From Barthelona sp. PAP020 (lineage: Eukaryota > Metamonada: BaSk clade): a stretch of DNA of 32,844 bases. The notes below the pieces were generated by a model. The model was not told the origin of the DNA. It did not search any database and saw only the letters and a list, made by a program, of their open reading frames with translations. The translations under genes were made by a program, and so were the position numbers. The stretch is taken from positions 1-32,844 of the forward strand of contig JARQWU010000102.1 of NCBI GenBank assembly GCA_040182905.1, written 5' to 3'. Positions 8,284 through 16,827 of the stretch are shown here, piece by piece (positions within the stretch are counted from its first letter, which is position 1; each line of letters begins with the position of its first letter).

Positions 8284-11200
8284 TTAATTGTAATATGGCT
8301 CTAAAAGTTCAACAATTGCAGAATGACGTTTAAGTCCGGCAATATCTTTGGCTGAATATCCTCCACATTTTTGAAACACATCAGCCCCGTAATCCAAGAG
8401 CATTTGAACAATTTCAACATGGCCATTTTGACAACTGATTAATAAAGGAGAAATTCCCTTATTCATACACAAATCAATATCAACCTCATGATTCAAGAGC
8501 ATTCTGACAATATCAAGGAAGCCATTTTGACAAGCTACATACAATGGAGTAGCGCCATTAGTATCACGTTTATTCTTATCAACCCCATTATATAATAGCA
8601 TTTTAGCAATATTGAAATAACCATTTTGACAACTAAAATGCAACAAAGACGTGTCATATTTGCGATGAATTGATAATACTGAACGAATATCACTATTCTT
8701 CCATCCACCAATATTTGCCTTGTGATGCAATAGAAGTTCAACAATTTCAAAATGACCTTGTTGACAACCAATGTGCAATGGAGAGCAACCATATTCATCA
8801 AATTGATTAACATCAACTCTATGATTCTCTAAGAGTATTTTGACAATATTAAGATGACCATTTTGACAACTAACGAACAGTGGAGAAACACCATTATTCA
8901 TACACAAATTAACATCAGCTCCACAATTCAACAGCATTTTGACCACATCAAGATGACCTTCTTGACAACAAATGAACAATGGAGAAACACCATCATTTAC
9001 ACACAAATCAATATCAGCTCCATAATCCAAGAGCATTTTGGCAACATCAAGATGACCATTGAAACAACTGATGTACAATGAAGTAGCTCCATTATTCATA
9101 CACAAATCAATATCAGCTCCATGATCCAAGAGCATTTTGGCAATATCAAGATGACCTTCTTGACAACTGACGTACAATGAAGCAGCTCCATTATTCATAC
9201 ACAAATTGACATCAGCCCCATGATCCAAGAGCATTTTAGCAATATCAAGTTGATCTTGATGACAACTGACAAACAATGGAGAAAATCCATCATTCGTACA
9301 CAAATTTATATCAGCCTCATGATCCAAGAGCATTTTAGCGACATCTAAATGACCTCTTTGACAACTAGCATATAATGGAGAAGCAATATCACTTCTACAT
9401 AAATTTACATCAGCTCCATGATCCAAGAGCATTTTGGCAACATCAAGATGACCATTGTAACAGCTAATGAACAATGGAGAAGTACCATCATTTGCACACA
9501 AATTAAAATCAACCCCATAATCCAAGAGCATTTTTGCAATATCTAAATGACCTCTTTGACAACTAGCATATAATGGAGAAACACCATCATTCACACACAA
9601 ATCAATATCAGCTCCATGATCCAAGAGCATTTTGGCAACATCAAGATGACCATTGTAACAGCCAATGAACAATGGAGAAGTACCATCATTTGCACACAAA
9701 TTAACATCAACCCCATAATCCAAGAGCATTTTGGCAATATCAGAATGACCATTCAAACAACTACCATGTAGTGGAGAAACACCATCATTCACACACAAAT
9801 CAATATCAGCTCCATGATCCAAGAGCATTTTGGCAACATCAAGATGACCATTGAAACAACTGATGTACAATGGAGACGCACCTTCACTGCTGCACAAATT
9901 AATATCTGCCCCATAATCCAAGAGCATTTTGGCAACATCAAGATGACCATTGTAACAGCTAATGAACAATGGAGAAGTACCATCATTTGCACACAAATTA
10001 ACATCAACCCCATAATCCAAGAGCATTTTTGCAATATCAAGATGACCCTTTTGACAACTAATACTCAATGGAGAAGTACCACTACTCTTACACAATTTAA
10101 TATCAGCGTCACTCTCCAAGAGCATTCTGGCAATATCAAGATGACCTTCTTGACAGCTGATAAACAATGGAGAAGTACCATTTTCAGAAGATGCATTAAC
10201 ATCAGCTCCATGATCCAAGAGCATTTTGGCAATATCAAGATATCCTTGTTCACAACTAACGTACAATGGAGTGATATTAAAATTATTACTCAAATCAATA
10301 TTCGCACCATGATACAGGAGTATTTTGGCAACATCAAGATGTCCACGGAAACAACTGATCCACAACGGAGAGACACCATCATTTTTACACAAATCAACAT
10401 TGGCACATCTGAACAATAAAAATTCAATCAACTCAAGATTTCCCCCAATACAAGCCAAAAGGAGAGGTGTTTTCCCCAAATCATCTTGCTCATTCACATC
10501 TTGTTTGTTTACATCAATTAAACGCCTCACTTCTTCAAAGTTTCCATTCAAAGCAAAATGATGTAATTTTTTTAAGATGTTTATTTCTTTCAAACTATTC
10601 TTTAAAATATTTTTTTTGGAGTCAATATGAGGAGTGTGTCCATTTCCTTTGCATAAAACTGACTTTGGTGAATTAGATTTATAAAAATCATCTAAACTAG
10701 ATTTAAGATCTCTAAGATAATCAATAATTTCACAAAACAAGGGTCTTTTCTCTGGTTTTTTATCAAAACACCTCCACATAAATTCATAACCGGGAATCCA
10801 ACTAATTTCCTCTTCTGAAAAAACGTCATTCCCTTCTGATAAAGGATTTCTCAATTTCAAAGAATTATATTTTACTTCGTGTATTGGAACATTATTATTT
10901 GGTCCTTTATTTTTACGTTCCTCAAAGGGGGAAATTCCTGTCATTATTTGAAAGAATGATACCCCAAATGCATATGAATCAATGCCAGGATGAACAAAAT
11001 GGTACCTTCTACGACGGACATCAGGTGGCATATACCTACTTTGTGAAAACTTGGGTCTATTATCCTTGTCATAAGAACCAACAAAACCAAAATCACAAAG
11101 CACAGATGTTCCATCTTTTCTCATCAACATATTGTCAGGTTTCACATCTCTATGAATGATACCATTATTGTGACAATGATAAAGAGCCTCTGCTATCTGC

Positions 11201-12210
11201 AAAACACTATTAACTTTTTCAATCACTGTCATTCTGGGAATGTTATCTTTCAGTGAGATTGGACAGTATTCCATCACAATACCAAAATTCTTACTATCTT
11301 TTTTAGTGATACCATGAATCTTACAAATATGTTTGTGATTCAGTCTTCCAACAAAACATTCGTTCTTTACTTTGTTTATATCTGTTTCAAAGTTGAATTC
11401 TTTGAATGCAACATCATTTTCCTTATATCGTGCTCTAAATACAGTTCCAAAAGAACCTCGCCCTAAATTTAGCCATTTTGTTGAATCAGCGAAACATAAC
11501 AACTTCAAATCGGTTTTGTCAATTTCTGGAGGATCTTCAACATCAAAATTTTGAAGCTGAGTTTCCGTTTCCTTGACCTTCTTTAAAATGACTGATAATT
11601 TGTTTTCTCTATTAGTGTTTTTTGAAAGATGAGACACACTTGGGAAAATTAAGGTTGAGGATTTTATAACTTTACACACCCTTGTATTCAATCCCTTTAC
11701 GTGGTCAGAAATTATTTTGAAAAAATTGCCTGCATTTTTTTTGAAAGGAATGATTTTTGAACAAAAATCTGCTTTCAACTGATTATAAAGACACGCAAAC
11801 TCAAAGTGAAATTGAATAAAAATTTCTAAATCACACACGACAAAAAGTAATTTGGAGCCAGAATGTTCCAAATATTTAAAAATATAACTGTACATTTCTT
11901 CATATATTGATGAAAAGATACCATTAAAAAATCCATATTTAGTTTTATCTTTTTCTTTTTCTTGATTTTCTGCAAAATGTTGGAAAATTATCATAAAATT
12001 CAACACTTCAAGCACCAAATAATAAATTTCCTCTTTATCATCACTTTTAAAATTGTATTTCAACAGGTTTTGTACCATAATTAAATGTGAAGTTTTGAAA
12101 GAAGACAGTAACTGAAAAAAAAGATCAAATAATGGTTGATCAAAGACATTCTCTTTGAATGGTTTTAAAAGTAAATCATGAAACTCTTTAAGAGTTTTAG
12201 GTTTTGGCAT
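8284..12210 (-). CDS. Ankyrin-repeat protein kinase (TKL/RIPK-like), 23 ankyrin repeats
   Basis: A 1308-aa single-exon protein; the first ATG is at 12210. Residues 1-240 are helical and of unknown fold. Residues about 245-510 form a complete protein kinase: glycine loop GRGSFGTVF, Lys270 in DVAFKEF, HRDVKPDN with catalytic Asp355, DFG with Asp373, and SRYMPPDV/HPGIDSYAFG in the C-lobe. All key residues are present, so it should be active; the style is tyrosine-kinase-like. Residues 547-1308 hold 23 ankyrin repeats (last one partial), most of the form SPLFISC-NGHLDVAKMLLDHGADI. Kinase plus C-terminal ankyrin array recalls RIPK4/ANKK1, although many protists have unrelated TKL-ankyrin kinases. 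It is divergent from the pseudokinase gene at 14305, which shares kinase signatures with it. The repeats may bind a ligand or partner and control the kinase. Confidence 0.88.
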   Translation of the reverse strand: MPKPKTLKEFHDLLLKPFKENVFDQPLFDLFFQLLSSFKTSHLIMVQNLLKYNFKSDDKEEIYYLVLEVLNFMIIFQHFAENQEKEKDKTKYGFFNGIFSSIYEEMYSYIFKYLEHSGSKLLFVVCDLEIFIQFHFEFACLYNQLKADFCSKIIPFKKNAGNFFKIISDHVKGLNTRVCKVIKSSTLIFPSVSHLSKNTNRENKLSVILKKVKETETQLQNFDVEDPPEIDKTDLKLLCFADSTKWLNLGRGSFGTVFRARYKENDVAFKEFNFETDINKVKNECFVGRLNHKHICKIHGITKKDSKNFGIVMEYCPISLKDNIPRMTVIEKVNSVLQIAEALYHCHNNGIIHRDVKPDNMLMRKDGTSVLCDFGFVGSYDKDNRPKFSQSRYMPPDVRRRRYHFVHPGIDSYAFGVSFFQIMTGISPFEERKNKGPNNNVPIHEVKYNSLKLRNPLSEGNDVFSEEEISWIPGYEFMWRCFDKKPEKRPLFCEIIDYLRDLKSSLDDFYKSNSPKSVLCKGNGHTPHIDSKKNILKNSLKEINILKKLHHFALNGNFEEVRRLIDVNKQDVNEQDDLGKTPLLLACIGGNLELIEFLLFRCANVDLCKNDGVSPLWISCFRGHLDVAKILLYHGANIDLSNNFNITPLYVSCEQGYLDIAKMLLDHGADVNASSENGTSPLFISCQEGHLDIARMLLESDADIKLCKSSGTSPLSISCQKGHLDIAKMLLDYGVDVNLCANDGTSPLFISCYNGHLDVAKMLLDYGADINLCSSEGASPLYISCFNGHLDVAKMLLDHGADIDLCVNDGVSPLHGSCLNGHSDIAKMLLDYGVDVNLCANDGTSPLFIGCYNGHLDVAKMLLDHGADIDLCVNDGVSPLYASCQRGHLDIAKMLLDYGVDFNLCANDGTSPLFISCYNGHLDVAKMLLDHGADVNLCRSDIASPLYASCQRGHLDVAKMLLDHEADINLCTNDGFSPLFVSCHQDQLDIAKMLLDHGADVNLCMNNGAASLYVSCQEGHLDIAKMLLDHGADIDLCMNNGATSLYISCFNGHLDVAKMLLDYGADIDLCVNDGVSPLFICCQEGHLDVVKMLLNCGADVNLCMNNGVSPLFVSCQNGHLNIVKILLENHRVDVNQFDEYGCSPLHIGCQQGHFEIVELLLHHKANIGGWKNSDIRSVLSIHRKYDTSLLHFSCQNGYFNIAKMLLYNGVDKNKRDTNGATPLYVACQNGFLDIVRMLLNHEVDIDLCMNKGISPLLISCQNGHVEIVQMLLDYGADVFQKCGGYSAKDIAGLKRHSAIVELLEPYYN
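8320..10570 (-). repeat. Tandem 99-bp ankyrin repeat array within the kinase gene
   Basis: About 23 units of 33 codons. Several segments are nearly identical at DNA level: a stretch beginning TGTAACAGC on the plus strand recurs at 9456, 9654 and 9951, offset by exactly 198 and 297 bp (two and three repeats). This points to recent unequal crossing-over or gene conversion inside the array. Confidence 0.9.
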
Positions 12211-14304
12211 ACAAAACAAAGGATGAATGATCTATTCGGAAGATTTTTCTTCGAAAGAATAACAACAGAATTTTTGTGTTTTTCTTTGGTGCATCCAAAT
12301 GATTTTCCTTTAACCAAAAATACAGCGAAATGCACAGAATTCTGCATTCAAAGCAAAGTTTATAAATCAATAAATAACTTCAGCCTGATTCTAAAAATGT
12401 GTTCTTCAGAACAATTCAATTTTAATAAGAAATCAAAAAATTATATCCAGTGTAAAGTCGGTTAAACTGAATATTAGAATATTTATCATTGTTTTTATGT
12501 TGTGGTTATTAATTTTGAATTATTAGATGTTTCAGAACAGTCGATTTGACAGTTGAACAGCAAGCAAAAACTGCACGTGTTGCTGGGATGTTGTTTCATC
12601 GATTTGTGTGTAAATTAATCACCATAGTCTCATCATAATTCGTTGAGATTTCAAGCGAAAAAATGTTTTCAATAAAGAAGATCAAGACACAATCTTTGTA
12701 ATTTTAATGGTATTCATTTTTTAAAGAAGTCTAAGGTATAATAATGTGCTACATGGATTATAAACTTGATAAAATCACGAACTTATTGCTCATTCTTACA
12801 TTGCTTGTGACAGCTTTACAACAAATCAACTTAACGTTATAGCAACCTTCAAGCTATTTGAAAGACTTATTGATCATTCAATTCTCCTGAAATGTACGAA
12901 GGTTAATTGTTTTGAAATCTATAGAATTAATTTTAACTTGAATGTAATTTCAATTCACAAGGCTTTAATTGTGGTTTCATGTTCTAACGAATGTTCGGAA
13001 AAACAATCACATTCCTATTGAGCTTTTTGATTTGGTGAATATTTCCAATTTTTGTCTATGTTCTACAAATTCTTGTTTTTACTTTTTTCAATTTCTACTT
13101 TAAAGAGACATTTCCAAGAACTAAATTTACGTTTGCACACAACTCAAAATTATTTGATGAAGGATGTTATTGGTAAAATACATTCAATGGACAGTATTCA
13201 ATCACAATAATTATGATCAAATTCTGTTACCCAACATGGATATTGTGATTTTATCACCATAACAAACATATTATTTTTCTTGAAACTACATCTGTATTTG
13301 TTCCTGATATTCTTTCACAAACCTTGGTTCAAAAAAGAAAAAAAAACCTCATTGGTTTACAAATTTCCTTTTTCCATTTAAAATACTGGCAAACACTTAA
13401 GCAATGACAAACGTTTTCTTTATGAAAAGAATAAAGGTTAAAGAACTCTCAACGAAGATGCGGTAATGATTCTCAGTTCTTTATCTTCACATAATGGACA
13501 ATAATCATGTCATTCTTGAATAAAAGGAAGGTAAAGAAGGAAAAACATACATGTTTCTATTCTGTTACAAAGCATGTTTGATGTTTACGACATCTCCATT
13601 CTGAGTTTCAGTTGCATGGTGGTGAAAATAAATACAAACAAGGAACTGGAAATTTTGTGAATATACACTTGAAAATTGGTTCAGATTGATTAACACATAA
13701 AAAGACAATTTTCTGTTTTAATTTGATCTTCTTGTTTGAATATACCAAACTCTTACTGATCTACACAACTATTGCAAAAATGCAACATGTTCTATGAATA
13801 TTCAATTAAAGAGTCAAATTCAAGGACATCTGACAACTGTCAAAATCAATGTTCCATAAATTGAAAATACAATTCTGATGAATCTTCAATAGAACAACAA
13901 ACGGTACTTTACACAATCAAAATTCACAAAATCTTCGAAATTCTGACGGTCAGAATCTTTGATGCTGTTTGATTCAGCAGGTTTATTCATTGCCCGTTTT
14001 AAATATCAATAATTTGTAAGTATTTAGTGGTTTTGCAGATATTAAAAAATACAATAATTTCAAAGAATTCGTTGATCAATCACAAAACAAAAACAACAAA
14101 GTAAGAAATTTTAAGAAAAAGGTTTCAAAACCCAACAAAATCACATAGTATTTCGACATTGAAACAAATTTTTCAAATAAATAAAGTTTTTAAAGAAGTT
14201 ATCATATCATTCAAACGCAGAGTTGATCAATCTGAGATTCATACACAATCAAATTTCGAAAAAAAGAGAAATTGATTGCTTGTCTTTTTTTTTAATTAGA
14301 TTCA
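12211..14304. other. 2.1-kb gene-free spacer between the divergent kinase and pseudokinase
   Basis: This is the longest stretch without a gene in the window. It contains only short chance frames, many stops on both strands and no recognisable RNA gene. It must hold both promoters. Around 12585-12620 a short sequence (GATTTGTGTGTAAAT) resembles the sense strand of ankyrin repeat DNA, possibly a fossil. The segment just before the pseudokinase is T-rich and ends TTAATTAG 6 bases before the ATG, which could be a 5' UTR splice acceptor. Confidence 0.4.
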
Positions 14305-15957
14305 ATGGAAACAATAGATATTAATGAATATTTGGAGCATATTGGTAATTTTTTGAGCAATAATTCTTATGTTGATGCAATTAAAGAAGTTGGTTTGGAA
14401 TTTCTTTCATCTGGAAATATACCCATCATTCCCACTGATCCTGTTTTCTTTGGAGTATCATGCGCCTTAAAAGCTATTAGTGGCTTAATCAAATTGTATA
14501 CGACTCATAAAGAAGTCAAAAAACAACTTGACGAATTTAAATTTAGAAGTTGTCATTTGTTAAACAATTTTTTGGAATTAGCAGCTGCATATTCTGTGAA
14601 CCAGTGTGACACAGACCCATTGGATCAATATTTAAAAAAATTTGAGAATTTTGTTGTCGAAGCGACAACAGAGGTTCAGAAAATAACTGAACGTTGTTCT
14701 TTTATGAGTGTTTTGCGCTCACCAACTGATATTCAAAGTTTAAAAAATATTCATGAAGGTTTTGATCGGTTACTTCATGATTTGACTTCGTTGACAGTTT
14801 CAAAAAGTTTCATTATTATTAAACAACTCCCTGATAGAATTTCTTTAATGTTGGAAGAAAATAGATCCGAATTAGACAAAACTTTAACTGCCATGTTGAC
14901 CCAACTTCAAGAACTAAATTTAAAAACTGACAAACAGACTGAATTGATAGAACAACTGACCATAAAACTGGAATTATTCCCTCAAAATATTGTAGATGCA
15001 TTGAGTGGATGTGATGCTTCTTGCATAGATTATAGCGAATTAATAGAGGACAAAAGCTCATCACATTATGAAGATATACATAATACTGAAGCTAAGATGG
15101 GACAATGGGAAGATAATAATTGCGATGTAGAAGAATTTATGCTTGATGAAGAAAAATTAATTACTGATGAAATAGATGGAATAACAACGTATACATATGA
15201 TGGTTTTGATGTGATGGTTGTTGATACAAATGAAGATGAAGACAATAAAATAGCTGTTGCGGCATGTGTTGCAATGAAATTCAATCACAAATCAATTTGT
15301 CGTGTGTTTGGTTATACATACATGGATTGTAGTTGGGCATATGTAACTGAACGTTTTACTGGAACTTTGGAAGAAAAATTGAAAAGTGAGACAAGTGTGA
15401 AAAATAAACTTTCCATTTTAAGACAGCTTGCAAAAGCTATTGATTTTTGCCATAGTGAAGGTTATATACATCGAAATATTTGTCCTCAAAATGTATCAAT
15501 TAGGAAAGATGGGACAATTGCCCTTTGTAATTTTGAAAAGACTCGTGATTTAGAAAGGGGTGGTTTTAACTCTATGCAAGGAAATGTTCGTTATATGCCT
15601 CCTTCAATTTTTGCAACCAAATCACTTGTACATCCTGGAATTGATTATTGGTCATTTGGTGCAGTTTTCTTTGAAGTGCTGACAGGAGCTAAGCCATACG
15701 AAGATTATGATGATTATGAATGTTATCAGATGTTTCTGGATTGTATTTCAAGATCAGGTAAACATAAAAAACCTTTCAGAAGACCTAATTCATATAAAAA
15801 TATGTTCCATTACCTTATCTTTAATTGTCCAATCTGGCAATGTTTTAATTCTGACCCCCAAAAAAGACCAACATTTTCTAATATCATCCCTATCCTGAAA
15901 ACTTTAGAAACATCAATTGATTCAATGTCATACTGTATTCCAAATATAACAGCATGA
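14305..15957 (+). CDS. Pseudokinase with MLKL-like N-terminal helical domain
   Basis: A 550-aa single-exon protein. Residues about 45-170 are all-helical; the pattern LKKFENFVVEATTEVQKI, a CSFMSVLRSP turn, then a further helix is spaced like the four-helix-bundle region of MLKL (HeLo-like family). Residues 175-240 look coiled-coil, 245-290 an acidic linker, 290-550 a kinase fold (FHEV-like C-lobe: VRYMPPS, HPGIDYWSFGAVFFEVLTG). Three catalytic residues are lost: Lys to Val306 (column of Lys270 in the neighbouring kinase), HRD to HRN (Asn391), DFG to NFE (Asn409). The N-lobe is shortened and has no glycine loop. In MLKL and plant/fungal relatives, the bundle permeabilises membranes when released by the pseudokinase; that role here is inferred. 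No signal peptide. Confidence 0.8.
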   Translation: METIDINEYLEHIGNFLSNNSYVDAIKEVGLEFLSSGNIPIIPTDPVFFGVSCALKAISGLIKLYTTHKEVKKQLDEFKFRSCHLLNNFLELAAAYSVNQCDTDPLDQYLKKFENFVVEATTEVQKITERCSFMSVLRSPTDIQSLKNIHEGFDRLLHDLTSLTVSKSFIIIKQLPDRISLMLEENRSELDKTLTAMLTQLQELNLKTDKQTELIEQLTIKLELFPQNIVDALSGCDASCIDYSELIEDKSSSHYEDIHNTEAKMGQWEDNNCDVEEFMLDEEKLITDEIDGITTYTYDGFDVMVVDTNEDEDNKIAVAACVAMKFNHKSICRVFGYTYMDCSWAYVTERFTGTLEEKLKSETSVKNKLSILRQLAKAIDFCHSEGYIHRNICPQNVSIRKDGTIALCNFEKTRDLERGGFNSMQGNVRYMPPSIFATKSLVHPGIDYWSFGAVFFEVLTGAKPYEDYDDYECYQMFLDCISRSGKHKKPFRRPNSYKNMFHYLIFNCPIWQCFNSDPQKRPTFSNIIPILKTLETSIDSMSYCIPNITA

Positions 15958-16827
15958 AATTGGCATTAATTACTTTGAGTTAGTTATGTTTTGTATTTCG
16001 CAGCTCATCAGGCTGAATATGTAAATTTTGTTGCTTTGTTTTGTTTTTTAAAAACTTCCAACAGTTTTGCAGAAAGATATTGGGCTATATACAGGATAAA
16101 TGATCCATGTTACACTTTCAAATGCAAAATGCTCTGGACAACTTTGTCCCATATTTACGATACTGTTATTGTATTTAAAATTTCAAAATGTCAACTTCAA
16201 TTATTAAACTGAAGCATGTGTATTCAGTTTACTTGAAAATCAATTTAAATCATAAAATTTATTTATGAAAAGAATGCAAAGAGTTTCTTTAAGGTGTTGT
16301 GGGGTTCACACCATTTTTCAAAAATTAACCACTAGGTGCTCTTATAGCCCTTTGTTAGTTTAATTTGTCAAGTTCTTTGAAAAAGAACATTCTTTTCAGT
16401 TTTTTTCAGCATATTTCATTAATAAACACAGATTTAGCCTTAACAAACACACACTAAAAGTATTATGCAAGGGAAACACCCTGTAGCAAAAATCATTTCT
16501 TTTGCCTGACGTGAACCTTGAAAAACAATACAGTTTTGGTAAAAAAAAAAAAAGCAAGAAGGCGCCATAAAAGCTTTTATTAGCATTGGTTCAATGACAC
16601 TGTTGTTGTTTTGGTGTTTGCAAAAGCAACCTTTTCATCAATACTATGCCATTTTGTTCCAGAATTACCTCCAAAGGGTCAAACAATCATCAGTGATTGT
16701 ATGAGATGTGTAATTTTTTGACTGATGGTAGTGTGTTAAATCCTGCTACAGTTACCAAGGAGCGATGTTAAGCATTCTTTTGTGTAAAAACTAACATTAT
16801 TATCAATCAAATATAATAATTTTATCT
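15958..16827. other. Gene-free region between convergent 3' ends
   Basis: About 870 bp between the stops of the pseudokinase and the 692-aa gene. Contains a poly-A tract at 16540-16553 and scattered short frames without codon bias or start context. No RNA gene or repeat recognised. Confidence 0.4.

Noticed and set aside
8854-10419. Plus-strand frames with repeated THE/ITTNEQW-type peptides
   Set aside because: They are antisense shadows of the ankyrin repeats, whose periodicity makes the opposite strand open as well.
12178-12465. 95-codon plus-strand frame over the kinase gene start
   Set aside because: Overlaps the 5' end of the kinase gene on the other strand, has no domain, and reads like a shadow of AT-rich leader DNA.
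15991-16212. 73-codon frame after the pseudokinase
   Set aside because: Needs a non-ATG start, shows no codon bias or family, and lies in 3' UTR-like sequence.
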